The position numbers and the translations under genes were made by a program. The notes under the pieces were generated by a model. That model had not been told where the DNA came from, did no database searches, and worked only from the letters and a program-made list of their open reading frames with translations. Below, piece by piece: positions 43,655 to 52,443 of a stretch of 64,000 nucleotides of DNA. The stretch spans positions 62,001 through 126,000 of the forward strand of contig NZ_FMCW01000008.1 of NCBI RefSeq assembly GCF_900091595.1, read 5' to 3'. This stretch comes from Micromonospora haikouensis (lineage in GTDB: Bacteria > Actinomycetota > Actinomycetes > Mycobacteriales > Micromonosporaceae). The stretch's first letter is position 1; each line of letters starts with the position of its first letter.

Positions 43655-44419
43655 GTGACCCAGCCTCCGACGTACCCGACGCCGCCGGCCGGCGGGCAGC
43701 CGCCCGCCGGTGGCGGCGCGCCGCCCGCCGCCCCGGTTCCGCCGGGGTACGCCGTCCCGGCGCAGCCCGGCCCCACCGGCTACGCCCCGCCCGGGGGTTG
43801 GGCCCCGCCGGGGGCGTGGACCCCGCCGGGCGGTTACGCCCCACCACCGGCCGGGTGGGCCCCGCCGCGCCCCGGGCACCCGCCGGTGCCGGTCGGCCCC
43901 GGCGGGCAGCCGCTGGCCAGCTTCGGCGACCGCCTGCTGGCCTTCCTGATCGACAGCGCCGTCGCCGGCCTGGTCGGCCTGACGCTGTTCCTGCCGGCAA
44001 TGATGTACGTCTGGTTCACCGTGTTCGACCAGTTCACCCGGACCGAGCCGGTCGACAGGCTCCTGGGATACCACCCCAAGTCGTTCCTGACCGACCTCAT
44101 GCTGCCGCTGCTCCTGGCCGAGCTGGGGCTGGTCGTGCTGATGCTCGGGCTCTACTGGCTCTACCACGTCGAATACCTGCTCCGGTCCGGGCAGACGCTG
44201 GGCAAGAAGGTGATGAAGCTCCAGGTCGTCCCGCTCGACCCGACCCGGACGCTCGACCGCGGCATGGCCGGGCGGCGCTACCTCGTGCAGTTCGTCGCCG
44301 CCACGGTGGTGCCCGGGTTCAACTACCTCGACGGGTTCTGGCAGCTCGGGGACAAGCCCTGGCAGCAGTGCCTCCACGACAAGTTCGCCGCGACGGTCGT
44401 CGTTAAGGTTGCTCCGTGA
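43655..44419 (+). CDS. RDD-family membrane protein
   Basis: Protein of 254 residues: Pro/Gly/Ala-rich cytoplasmic N-terminus (to about 85, repeats like GGWAPPGAW) and an RDD domain with two to three membrane helices (GDRLLAFLIDSAVAGLVGL, ...LLLAELGLVVLMLGLYWLY) and the block GQTLGKKVMKLQVV. RDD proteins are small transport or stress-related membrane proteins; function here unknown. GTG start 21 bases after hppD; its stop overlaps the next GTG (GTGA), so the two RDD genes are coupled. Confidence 0.87.
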   Translation: MTQPPTYPTPPAGGQPPAGGGAPPAAPVPPGYAVPAQPGPTGYAPPGGWAPPGAWTPPGGYAPPPAGWAPPRPGHPPVPVGPGGQPLASFGDRLLAFLIDSAVAGLVGLTLFLPAMMYVWFTVFDQFTRTEPVDRLLGYHPKSFLTDLMLPLLLAELGLVVLMLGLYWLYHVEYLLRSGQTLGKKVMKLQVVPLDPTRTLDRGMAGRRYLVQFVAATVVPGFNYLDGFWQLGDKPWQQCLHDKFAATVVVKVAP

Positions 44420-45498
44420 GCGTGCAACCAGGCTGGTACGTCGACCCCGCCGATCCCGACACCAGGAGGTACTGGGACGGTGAGGGCTGGATCGGCGCGC
44501 CGATCCCCGTCGACGCCACCCCGCCGGAGGGGCCGCCCCCGGTCGAGCCCTCGCCGCCGGCCAGCCCCGCCCCCGGCCAGGGCGGTCCGGTCGCGCCGAC
44601 GACCACCGGCGGCGTCCCCGCTCCGGCCGGTGGGCCCGGCACGCCGCCCGCCCCGGGCCCGTTCCCCGGCTGGCCGGGGACCGGCCAGCCCCCGTTCCCC
44701 GGGCAGCCCGGCCAGCCGCCGCACCCCGGCCAGCAGCCGGGACCCGTCGGCGGCCCGCCGTACGGCCCGCCCGGCGGGATCCCCGGCCAGCCGGGCCCAC
44801 CCGGGCAGGGGTACCCGCCCGGGTGGGCGTACCCGGGGTGGCCGGGGCGTCCGCCCGTGCCCCGCCCGCACGGGCTGCCGCTGGCCTCCTTCGGTGCCCG
44901 GTTCGTCGCCCGACTGATCGACTTCGGCGCGGTGTTCCTGCTCAACGCCGTCGTCAACGGCTGGTTCGTCTACCGGTACGTCGAGGAGGTCACCCCCTAC
45001 TTCCGGGAGGTGCTGCGCCGGAGCATGGCCGGCGACACGTCCACCGACGGGCTGCCGCAGCCCGGCGAGCAGGCCGGCGGGCTCCAGGTCGCCATCCTGC
45101 TGATCGCCACCGCCCTCTGGTTCGCGTACGAGGTGCCGGCGATGGCCGGCAACGGGCAGACCCTCGGCAAGCGGCTGCTCGGCGTACGGGCCGTGCCGGT
45201 CGAGGCCGACCAGCCGCTCGGCTTCGGGCGGGCGCTGCGCCGGTGGAGCACGCTGGGCCTGCCCACCCTGCTGTGGTACTGCTGCGGCTTCGGCCTGCTG
45301 CTCCAGCTCGTCGACGCCGTGTCGCCGCTGTTCGACCACCCGCTGCGGCAGGCGCTGCACGACAAGCGCGCGCAGACCGTGGTGGTCCGGCTGCCGCCGC
45401 GCACCCCCGCCGCCGGCGGCGGCGCCCCGTCGGGCGGTCCCGCCGAGCCGGCCGACGACCCCACCACCCCCGCCACCCCTTCGGGAGACAAGCCATGA
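44416..45498 (+). CDS. DUF2510-RDD membrane protein
   Basis: Protein of 360 residues: N-terminal DUF2510 (QPGWYVDPADPDTRRYWDG then EGW), a long Pro/Gly-rich linker (about 35-150), and a C-terminal RDD domain with helices around LPLASFGARFVARLIDFGAV, LQVAILLIATALWFAYEV and GQTLGKRLLGVRAV. The pair with the preceding RDD gene suggests a hetero-oligomer. The stop overlaps the ATG of the aminotransferase gene (ATGA), making hppD-RDD-RDD-aminotransferase a probable single transcript. Confidence 0.88.
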   Translation: MSVQPGWYVDPADPDTRRYWDGEGWIGAPIPVDATPPEGPPPVEPSPPASPAPGQGGPVAPTTTGGVPAPAGGPGTPPAPGPFPGWPGTGQPPFPGQPGQPPHPGQQPGPVGGPPYGPPGGIPGQPGPPGQGYPPGWAYPGWPGRPPVPRPHGLPLASFGARFVARLIDFGAVFLLNAVVNGWFVYRYVEEVTPYFREVLRRSMAGDTSTDGLPQPGEQAGGLQVAILLIATALWFAYEVPAMAGNGQTLGKRLLGVRAVPVEADQPLGFGRALRRWSTLGLPTLLWYCCGFGLLLQLVDAVSPLFDHPLRQALHDKRAQTVVVRLPPRTPAAGGGAPSGGPAEPADDPTTPATPSGDKP

Positions 45499-46598
45499 CC
45501 GACACCGGACGTCACGAGCCACCGCTGCGGCTGACCCGCGCCGACCTCGACGCGCTGCCCAACTACGTGCCGGGCCGCAGCCCCGCCGACCTGGCCCGCG
45601 AGCTGGGCCTGCCGGAGGCGATCAAGCTGGCCAGCAACGAGGTGCCGTACGGGCCGCTGCCCGGCGTGGTGGAGGCGGTCGCCGAGGCGGTCGCCGGCTC
45701 GCACCGGTACCCGGACATGGGCGTGGTGGCGCTGCGCCAGGCGCTCGCCGAGCGGCACGGGGTGCACCCCGACCGGATCGCCACCGGCTGCGGGTCGGTG
45801 GCGCTGGCCGAGCACCTGGTGCGGGCCACCTGCCTGCCCGGCGACGAGCTGCTCTACTCGTGGCGGTCGTTCGAGGCGTACCCGATCATCGCGGCCACCA
45901 GCGGCGCGACCAGCGTGCGGGTGCCCAACGACGCCGGGCACGGGCACGACCTTCAGGCGATGGCCGCGGCGGTGACCGACCGGACCAGGATGGTGCTGGT
46001 CTGCAACCCCAACAACCCGACCGGCACCGCCGTGCGCAAGGCGGAGCTGGACCGGTTCCTCGACGCCGTCGGCGAGGACGTGCTGGTGGTCATCGACGAG
46101 GCGTACCGGGAGTTCGTCACCGACGCCGAGGTGCCGGACGGCCTGACCTACCTCGACCGGCCGAACGTGGTGGTGCTGCGCACCCTGTCGAAGGCGTGGG
46201 GGCTGGCGGGCCTGCGGATCGGCTTCCTCGTCGCCGCGCCCGAGGTGGCCGCCGCCGTGCGCAAGGTGGTCACCCCGTTCTCCACCAGCATGGCCGCCCA
46301 GGCCGGCGCGCTCGCCGCCCTCGCGCAGGCCGACGAGGTGCAGCGGCGCTGCGCGCTGGTCGTCGCCGAGCGGGACCGGGTCACGGAGGCGCTGCGCAAG
46401 TTCGTCCCGGACGTGCCGGCCAGCCAGGCCAACTTCGTGTGGCTGCCGCTGGGCGACCGGGCGGTCGGGTTCGGCAAGGCGTGCGAGGCGCGCGGCGTGA
46501 TCGTCCGGCCGTTCCCGGGCGACGGGGTGCGGGTCACCATCGGCACCCCGGCCGAGAACGACGCGTTCCTCGCCGCTGCGGAGTCCGCCCTGGCCTGA
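45495..46598 (+). CDS. hisC: HisC-type (histidinol-phosphate/aromatic) aminotransferase
   Basis: Fold-type I PLP aminotransferase of 367 residues. Substrate-side IKLASNEVPYGPLPGV, the NPNNPTGTAV block, IDEAYREF, and the PLP-lysine region VVLRTLSKAWGLAGLRIGF are intact. The sequence matches HisC/aromatic aminotransferases; no other his genes are nearby, and the gene is coupled within an operon that starts with hppD. I infer it supplies 4-hydroxyphenylpyruvate from tyrosine (an aromatic aminotransferase, often named pat) rather than histidine synthesis. Confidence 0.9.
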   Translation: MTDTGRHEPPLRLTRADLDALPNYVPGRSPADLARELGLPEAIKLASNEVPYGPLPGVVEAVAEAVAGSHRYPDMGVVALRQALAERHGVHPDRIATGCGSVALAEHLVRATCLPGDELLYSWRSFEAYPIIAATSGATSVRVPNDAGHGHDLQAMAAAVTDRTRMVLVCNPNNPTGTAVRKAELDRFLDAVGEDVLVVIDEAYREFVTDAEVPDGLTYLDRPNVVVLRTLSKAWGLAGLRIGFLVAAPEVAAAVRKVVTPFSTSMAAQAGALAALAQADEVQRRCALVVAERDRVTEALRKFVPDVPASQANFVWLPLGDRAVGFGKACEARGVIVRPFPGDGVRVTIGTPAENDAFLAAAESALA

Positions 46599-46647
46599 GC
46601 CGCCCCGACCCGAACCGAGCCGCCCGATCAGGGTGGCGGCGAGGATC

Positions 46648-47064
46648 TCATGCCCCCCGGGGGCGGCGTCGGCGGGCGAGGGTCAGGGCCAGGCCCAGGA
46701 GCACGCTGGCCGCGCCGACGGCCAGCGGCCACGCCGCCCCCCACGCTCCGCCGGTGACCGGCAGCCGGCCCGGCCGCGAGGGGGCTGGCTGCCCTGACGG
46801 GGCCGGCCCGCCCGTGGGGGTGCCCGTCGGCGGCGGCACGGTGGGCTGCGTCGGGCCCGGGAGCACCTGGAAGCCGACCACGGTGCCGGCGGACGGTCCG
46901 GGGGGCGGTTGCGGCGGGGCCGCGGCGACGGGCACGGCCCGGGGCAGCGCTTCGGGCGCGCCGTCCGCCGACTGGCCGGCACCGGCGAGGGCGGCCACCA
47001 GCAGGGCAGCCAAGGCGCCGCCCAGGACTCGCGGTGCGGCTGCGGAGCCGATATGGCCGGGCAT
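46648..47064 (-). CDS. Small LPxTG-like wall-anchored protein
   Basis: Protein of 138 residues: signal peptide (PRVLGGALAALLVAALAGAG), a Pro/Thr-rich spacer, then a sortase-type tail: LPVTG at about 110-114, a hydrophobic helix (AAWPLAVGAASVLLGLALTL) and ARRRRP. This is the LPxTG cell-wall sorting layout. It is divergent from the WxL-like gene, 200 bases away. ATG 47064 is chosen; the longer frame upstream lacks a signal sequence. No enzyme domain. Confidence 0.78.
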   Translation of the reverse strand: MPGHIGSAAAPRVLGGALAALLVAALAGAGQSADGAPEALPRAVPVAAAPPQPPPGPSAGTVVGFQVLPGPTQPTVPPPTGTPTGGPAPSGQPAPSRPGRLPVTGGAWGAAWPLAVGAASVLLGLALTLARRRRPRGA

Positions 47065-47264
47065 GGGGGGAAGGTAACCCTTCCGACGTCGGCAGCGATG
47101 AGGGTTCGCGGGATCCCACCCGCCCGTAGTCCGGCTATGGACGACCAACTCCAGGCTTTTGTCCCGTTTTAAACCCTTAAGACACTCTTGTCGCTAACGT
47201 CCATCCTGGCTCGTGGGCCCTCGACCACGACGGTCCGCACCAACCGAGCAAGGGATGAGAGAGC
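47065..47264. promoter_or_regulatory. Divergent promoter region of the LPxTG-like and WxL-like genes
   Basis: 200 bases with an unusually AT-rich patch near 47155-47185 (TTTTGTCCCGTTTTAAACCC, then TTAAGACAC). In so GC-rich a genome this marks a likely promoter. Specific -35/-10 elements could not be assigned. Confidence 0.45.
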
Positions 47265-47819
47265 ATGCGTACTCGCACGATCCTGGCCGCGACCGCCGCG
47301 GCCGCCACCGCCGCCCTGGTCGCCTCGCCGGCGCTGGCCGCGCCGACCGACACCACCACTGTCACCTTCGACGTCCTCGCCGGAACCCTCGACATCGACG
47401 CGCCCGCCACGGCCAACCTCGGCTCCGGCGCGCCGGGCACCACGATCACCGGGCAGCTCGGCACCGTGACCGTGTCCGACACCCGGGCCACGGGCGCCGA
47501 CGCCTCGTGGACGGCGTCGGTGACCTCGACCGACTTCACCACCGGCACCGCCACCGCCACCGAGACCGTCCCCGCCACCGCCGTCGACTACTGGTCGGGC
47601 CCGGCGACGGCCACCAGCGGCACCGGCACCTTCACCGAGGGGCAGACCGCCTCCGGCAACGCCGTGCCGCTGGACAACACCACACCGGTCACCGCGTTCA
47701 CCCACACCGGCGGCACCGGCATCAACTCGGCCTCCTGGAACCCGACCCTCGAGGTCAACGTGCCGTCGGCCAACCAGTCCGGCACCTACACCGGGACGGT
47801 GACACATTCGGTCGCCTGA
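47265..47819 (+). CDS. WxL-like secreted protein
   Basis: Exported protein of 184 residues, Thr/Ala/Ser-rich, no enzyme motif. Signal peptide RTRTILAATAAAATAALVAS then ALA. The rest is predicted beta: FDVLAGTLDIDAPATANLG, then VTVSDTRATGADASWTASV and, at the end, WNPTLEVNVPSANQSGTYTG then TVTHSVA. The tryptophan-containing strands and the closing GTYTGTVTHSV resemble the C-terminal WxL cell-surface domain of Firmicutes, though the exact W-x-L is not kept. The DUF916-like gene follows directly. Confidence 0.62.
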   Translation: MRTRTILAATAAAATAALVASPALAAPTDTTTVTFDVLAGTLDIDAPATANLGSGAPGTTITGQLGTVTVSDTRATGADASWTASVTSTDFTTGTATATETVPATAVDYWSGPATATSGTGTFTEGQTASGNAVPLDNTTPVTAFTHTGGTGINSASWNPTLEVNVPSANQSGTYTGTVTHSVA

Positions 47820-47853
47820 GCCGCTGATCCGCCTCGCGGCCTGGTCGGCCGCG

Positions 47854-48900
47854 GTGCTGCTCTGCGCCGCCGGTCCGGGCGTCCCTGCCCGGGCCGGCGC
47901 GCCGGCCGCGGAGCCCGACAGTCGCGCGATCGGGATCCAACTGCTGGAGGCACCCGTCGCCCGGCACGACGACCCCCGGGCGTTGCGCTACATCGTCGAC
48001 CATCTGCCCCCCGGCAGCACGATCAAGCGGAAGATCAGCGTCGTCAACCACTCCGCCGAGCGCCGCCGCCTCGACCTGTACGCGGCCGGCGCTGACGTCG
48101 CCGACGGCAAGTTCCGGTTCGCCGAGGGCCGCACGGCCAACGAGCTGAGCGGCTGGATCACCCTCGACGAAGGCTCGGTCACCCTCGACCCGCAGGAGAG
48201 CGCCCGGTTCACCGCGACCGTGCGGGTGCCCCGGGAGGCGTCGGCCGGCGAGCGCTACGGGGTCGTCTGGGCGTCCACAGTTCCCGCCCGGGACACCTCG
48301 GCCAACGTCAACATCGTCCACCGGGTCGGTGTCCGGGTCTACCTCGACGTGGGGCCGGGCGGCGAGCCGCCGTCCGACTTCACCATCGGCGACGTCGTGC
48401 CGGCCCGGGACGGCGGGGGCCGGCCCTCCGTCGACGTCGCGGTCCACAACACCGGCGGGCGCGCCCTGGACATGGGTGGCAGTGCCACGCTCTCCGACGG
48501 CCCGGGCGGGGTCCGGGCCGGCCCGTTCGACGTCGTCCAGGGCACGACGCTGGCCGCGGGCGAGGCCGGCAGCGTGCGGGTGCTCTTCCCCGCCGAGCTG
48601 GCCGACGGCCCGTGGCGGATCGCCCTGGACCTGGAGAGCGGCAAGGTCAGACGCAGCGCCAGCGGCACGATCACCTTTCCCGAGCCCGGCCAGGCCGGCA
48701 CGCGGACCCCCCTGTTCGACCGCCTCGCCCGGAGTTGGTGGCTCCGCGGCGGGTCCCTCGCCGTCGCGGCGGCGGCGATTGCCGGAGTCGCCCTGCTGGT
48801 CCGCCGGCTCCGTCGGCGGCGGCGGGCGGTCGTCGGACCGGCCGTTCACCGGGGCCGTCAGGTGGCGGCGAGCAGCACCGGCTCGGACATCAGGAAGTAG
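47854..48900 (+). CDS. WxL-interacting (DUF916-like) membrane protein
   Basis: About 348 residues. The N-terminal extracellular domain (about 30-145) matches the DUF916/WxLIP peptidoglycan-binding pattern: ALRYIVDHLPPGSTIKRKIS then VVNHSAERRRLDLYAAGADV, GWITLDEGSVTLDPQESARF, VPREASAGERYGVVWAST; a second Ig-like domain (about 170-280) follows, then one membrane helix (GGSLAVAAAAIAGVALLVRR) and a basic tail. The true start may lie upstream: a signal-peptide-like stretch (LIRLAAWSAAVLLC) is read from CTG 47824, just after the preceding stop. Overlaps the convergent beta-propeller gene by 43 bases. Confidence 0.75.
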   Translation: MLLCAAGPGVPARAGAPAAEPDSRAIGIQLLEAPVARHDDPRALRYIVDHLPPGSTIKRKISVVNHSAERRRLDLYAAGADVADGKFRFAEGRTANELSGWITLDEGSVTLDPQESARFTATVRVPREASAGERYGVVWASTVPARDTSANVNIVHRVGVRVYLDVGPGGEPPSDFTIGDVVPARDGGGRPSVDVAVHNTGGRALDMGGSATLSDGPGGVRAGPFDVVQGTTLAAGEAGSVRVLFPAELADGPWRIALDLESGKVRRSASGTITFPEPGQAGTRTPLFDRLARSWWLRGGSLAVAAAAIAGVALLVRRLRRRRRAVVGPAVHRGRQVAASSTGSDIRK

Positions 48901-50111
48901 CGCTGGTCGTCGGCGTCCGGGGCGACCGGCTCGCGCAGCCGCTCCACCGCCACGTAGCCGCCGCCCGCGTACGCCAGGCCGGCGGCCCAGCCGATGCCGT
49001 CGCGGCCCACCTCCAGCCGGAAGCGGGAGCGCTGCGCGCCGGTCCTCGGGTCGAGGGTGACCAGGTCCCGGGTCTCGGTGAGCAGGTGCACCCGGCCGGG
49101 CTGGACGGCCAGGATCCGGGCCGGGCCGAGGTCGGCGCGCCGCCACAGTTCCTCGCCGGTGCGGGCCGACCGCGCGGTCACCACCCCGCCGGCCGTGCCG
49201 ACGGCGCGCTCGCCGTCCAGCTCCGTCCCGGCCGCGTCCAGGCCCGGGGCGGTGACCGGGTCGGCGGTGCCGACCAGCCAGCCGCGGCCCGCCCCGTCGG
49301 CGAAGCCCTCGGCGTGCAGGCCCCGGCACCGGGAGCGGGGGCTCACGCAGCCGACCGGGGTGACGGTGAGGTCAGCGGTGGCCCCGGTCGGCGTCAGGCG
49401 CACCGTCGGCGTGCCGGTGGCCACGTCGCGGAACTCGACGGCCACCGGGGCGGCACACCGGTCGACGGCGACGAGCTGCCCCGCCGACGTGGTGGCCACG
49501 TCGTCGCGGCATCCGCCGTCCACGTCGACCGACCAGAGCCGCCGGCCGTCGGCGAGCGCGAAGCCGGCGACCCGCTCCGGGCCGGCGACCACCAGCACGG
49601 GCCGGCCGTCGGCGGCGCGGGCGAGGAACAGCCCCGGCGGGGCCCACACGGTGCCGGCCCCGGTGCGGCGGGCGGTCCAGCCGTCGGCGGGCTCCGGGCC
49701 GTCGGACTGCCAGGCCACCCGTCCGGTACGCGCGTCCAGCGCCACCAGCTTCCCGTCCGACCAGCGGCTGACGACCGTGGTCGCGTCCGCCACCACCCCG
49801 CTGACCTCCGCCGGCCAGCGCCGGTACGACCAGTACGGGGTGACCCGGTTGCGGGAGTCGGCGGGCTGGTCGGCGTACACCTGGCGGGTGGCGGCGTAGA
49901 CACGGAGCCGGCCGTCCACGATCAGCGGGGCCGCCGGCAGCCGGCCCACCACGCCGATCGTCGGGGTGGCCGTGGCCGGGTAGGCGGCGCTGGCGGGGGT
50001 CTCCACCTCGGCCGGCGCGAGCACCCGGTGGACGACGAAGGCGACCGCCGCGACGCCGACCAGCGCCGCGAGTGTCATCGCGACGCCCCGCCGTCCCTTC
50101 GCCACAGTCAT
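48858..50111 (-). CDS. Membrane-anchored PQQ-like beta-propeller protein
   Basis: Protein of 417 residues with one N-terminal membrane helix (AMTLAALVGVAAVAFVVHRV) and a propeller-type external part: LVALDARTGRVAWQSDGPEP, GFALADGRRLWSVDVDGG, VTARSARTGEELWRRADLG and LVTLDPRTGAQRSRFRLE repeats. Same architecture as the gene at 40225-41679, 7 kb away; the two are probably paralogues. No cofactor site visible. Its 3' end overlaps the WxLIP-like gene in convergent orientation. Confidence 0.78.
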   Translation of the reverse strand: MTVAKGRRGVAMTLAALVGVAAVAFVVHRVLAPAEVETPASAAYPATATPTIGVVGRLPAAPLIVDGRLRVYAATRQVYADQPADSRNRVTPYWSYRRWPAEVSGVVADATTVVSRWSDGKLVALDARTGRVAWQSDGPEPADGWTARRTGAGTVWAPPGLFLARAADGRPVLVVAGPERVAGFALADGRRLWSVDVDGGCRDDVATTSAGQLVAVDRCAAPVAVEFRDVATGTPTVRLTPTGATADLTVTPVGCVSPRSRCRGLHAEGFADGAGRGWLVGTADPVTAPGLDAAGTELDGERAVGTAGGVVTARSARTGEELWRRADLGPARILAVQPGRVHLLTETRDLVTLDPRTGAQRSRFRLEVGRDGIGWAAGLAYAGGGYVAVERLREPVAPDADDQRYFLMSEPVLLAAT

Positions 50112-50197
50112 GCCGCACCTCCGCCCGGCACCCTACCGAGGCCGGTCCGCTCCGGTGCCGGCCGGCACCCGGCCCGGCGCACCGGCCCGGCGCGCTT

Positions 50198-50680
50198 TCA
50201 GGCCGCCTCGGCCGGGGTCGGTGGGTGGGCGGCGCGGGAGAGGTCGGCGAGGTCGCGGCGGAAGGTGCCCTCGACCGCGCGGGCGGCCAGGCCGCCGAAG
50301 AGCAGGGCCAGCACCCGACCGTACGGTGCCGTGGCGACCGCCTCCTGCGCGACGGTGACGGCGGTGCAGGCCCGGCGGCGGCGCTGGACGGTGCGCAGGA
50401 CCCAGGTGGTGCGGTAGGACACGCCGATGCCCGGCGAGGCGAGCACCAGCCGCCGGGGCGGAACGCACTCCACCACGACGAACTCCTCGGCCTGGGTGCC
50501 CCCGTCCGGCCGGGTGCGGGTCTCCCGCCAGGCCGTGCCGGGGGCGAGCGGGCCGGGGGTGAGCAGCTCGACCCCGCCGACCGTGCGGAGCCAGTCGGCG
50601 CGGACCGGCAGGTCGACGAGGAGCCGCCAGAGGTCGACGGCGGGCGCCTCGATGAACTCGGTGACCGTGACCGTCGACAT
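50198..50680 (-). CDS. SRPBCC (polyketide cyclase/START-like) protein
   Basis: Protein of 160 residues with the START-like helix-grip fold: VTEFIEAPAVDLWRLLVDLP at the N-terminus, a strand-rich middle (EEFVVVECVPPRRLVLASPG), and a long C-terminal helix (YGRVLALLFGGLAARAVEG). These bind hydrophobic ligands; function unknown. ATG 50680 is chosen for its GGGAGGTG ribosome site. Confidence 0.82.
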   Translation of the reverse strand: MSTVTVTEFIEAPAVDLWRLLVDLPVRADWLRTVGGVELLTPGPLAPGTAWRETRTRPDGGTQAEEFVVVECVPPRRLVLASPGIGVSYRTTWVLRTVQRRRRACTAVTVAQEAVATAPYGRVLALLFGGLAARAVEGTFRRDLADLSRAAHPPTPAEAA

Positions 50681-50792
50681 GACACCTCCCGTGTCGTCCA
50701 CGGTACGGCCGGTGAGCGCGCGGTGGGGCCCCAGCGGCGGAACTTCCGCCGCTGGTGGCCGATCCGGGGGTGACGGGCACCCGGGGTCAGGG

Positions 50793-51002
50793 TCAGGCCA
50801 GGAAACGCCCGACCCGGATCGCGTCGACGAACGCGGTCCAGCCCGGCGGGCTGACGGTCAGCGCCGGGCCCGCCGGGTCCTTGGAGTCGCGTACGGCGAC
50901 GACTCCGGCGCTGCTGACCAGGTTGTCCGCCACCTCGACGCACAGCCCCTGGTCGTTCGAGCGGCTGCTGGTGCGCCAGACGGCACCCGAAAGATCGATC
51001 AT
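50793..51002 (-). CDS. Orphan DUF397 protein
   Basis: Protein of 69 residues, DUF397: VWRTSSRSNDQGLCVEVADN, then AGVVAVRDSKDPAGPALTV and GWTAFVDAIR. ATG 51002 has GGAGG 8 bases upstream; ATG 51008 is an alternative. Unlike the first DUF397 gene in the window, no DUF5753 regulator is next to it, so it is solitary here. Confidence 0.88.
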   Translation of the reverse strand: MIDLSGAVWRTSSRSNDQGLCVEVADNLVSSAGVVAVRDSKDPAGPALTVSPPGWTAFVDAIRVGRFLA

Positions 51003-51246
51003 GTTCATTGCCTCCACTCCGTTGGGACGTCCCACGACGGCCGGGCGGCACCACCCGGAGCCGCCGGCCGGGTTCCGCCACGCGGGGAACCCGGCTCGAT
51101 CAACGAGCGGGGTCAGGCACCGGTCGCACCTGATGTGCGACCGCGGTTCCCCGGCTGTCACCGGGTGGAGTCCGCCGGTCCGGACGGCCCGGACGAAGGG
51201 CGCGGCGGGGCCGGCGGGCGGAACGGACGGCGGGGCGCTGACGGGG

Positions 51247-52443
51247 TCAGCGGGCGGGGCGGATCGTGCCGGTCACCTCGCCGAGGGCGATCGTGGTGCC
51301 GTCGGGGCCCGGCGCGGTGGCGGTGACGGTGACCGTGTCGCCGTCGGCCAGAAAGGTGCGCTCCGCCCCGCCGACCGTGACCGGCTCCGCGCCGCCCCAG
51401 GTCAGCTCCAGGAACGAGCCGACCTGATCCCGCCGGGGGCCGGAGACGGTGCCGGAGGCGTACAGGTCGCCGGTGCGCAGGGACGCGCCGTTGACGGTGA
51501 GGTGCGCCAACTGCTGGGCGGGCGTCCAGTACATGGTGGCGAACGGCGGCTCGCTGACCCGCTCGCCGTTCCACTCCACGACCAGCCGCAGGTCCAGCCC
51601 CACGTGCGGCACGTCCCGCAGGTACTCCGCGACCGGCGGGTCCTGCTCGGGGGCGGGCACGAACGCGTCGGCGAGCGCGTCCAGCGGGGTCACCCAGGCC
51701 GACACGGAGGTGGCGAAGGACTTGCCGAGGAACGGGCCGAGCGGCTGGTACTCCCAGGCCTGGATGTCCCGCGCCGACCAGTCGTTGACCAGCACCACCC
51801 CGAAGACGTGGTCGGCGAAGTCGGCCACTCCGACCGGCTCGCCGAGCACGCTGGGCACGCCGACGACGAAGCCCACCTCGGCCTCGATGTCGAGGCGCAC
51901 GGACGGCCCGCAGACCGGCCCGTCCGGGGTGGCCCGCTGCCCGGTGGGGCGCACGACCGGCGTGCCGGACACCACCACCGTGCCGGCCCGGCCGTGGTAG
52001 CCGATCGGCAGGTGCTTCCAGTTGGGCAGCAGCGGCGGCTGGCCGGGGCGGAAGATCTGCCCGACGTTGCCCGCGTGGTGCTCGGAGGAGTAGAAGTCGA
52101 CATAGTCGGCCACCTCGAACGGCAGCAGCAGCTCGGCCTCGGCCAGCGGCACCAGCAGCGGCTCGACGGCCGGCCGGTGGGCGGGGTCGGTGAGCAGCTC
52201 GGTCACCCGCTGCCGGACGGCGGTCCACTGCGGCCGCCCCAGCGCCAGGAACGCGTTGAGCGTGGACCGGCCCAGCGCGCCGGCGGCCAGCACCAGCCCG
52301 GCCGCCTCGGCCGCGCCCAGGTCGAGCACGAACTCCCCGATCCGTACGCCGACGCGGGGGTCGCCCCCGCCGGAGCGGAACACCCCGTACGGCAGGTTGC
52401 GCACCCCGTACGCCGAGCCCTCGGCACCCGTCACCCAGGTCAT
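51247..52443 (-). CDS. fahA: Fumarylacetoacetase
   Basis: Hydrolyses fumarylacetoacetate to fumarate and acetoacetate, the last step of homogentisate degradation. Length 398 fits. N-terminal SH3-like part (YGVFRSGGGDPRVGVRIG) precedes the FAH fold: VDFYSSEHHAGNVGQIFRPG, LDIEAEVGFVVGVPSVLGEP (Asp and Glu metal ligands), VLVNDWSARDIQAWEYQPLG, and a C-terminal GSFLELTWGGAEPVTVG. Its ATG overlaps the stop of the upstream unknown gene (ATGA), so they are coupled. Divergent neighbour hmgA completes the pathway. Confidence 0.95.
   Translation of the reverse strand: MTWVTGAEGSAYGVRNLPYGVFRSGGGDPRVGVRIGEFVLDLGAAEAAGLVLAAGALGRSTLNAFLALGRPQWTAVRQRVTELLTDPAHRPAVEPLLVPLAEAELLLPFEVADYVDFYSSEHHAGNVGQIFRPGQPPLLPNWKHLPIGYHGRAGTVVVSGTPVVRPTGQRATPDGPVCGPSVRLDIEAEVGFVVGVPSVLGEPVGVADFADHVFGVVLVNDWSARDIQAWEYQPLGPFLGKSFATSVSAWVTPLDALADAFVPAPEQDPPVAEYLRDVPHVGLDLRLVVEWNGERVSEPPFATMYWTPAQQLAHLTVNGASLRTGDLYASGTVSGPRRDQVGSFLELTWGGAEPVTVGGAERTFLADGDTVTVTATAPGPDGTTIALGEVTGTIRPAR

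Noticed and set aside
45495..46598. A true histidine-biosynthesis gene
   Set aside because: No his operon genes nearby; linkage to hppD favours an aromatic aminotransferase, though the HisC name is kept for the sequence family.
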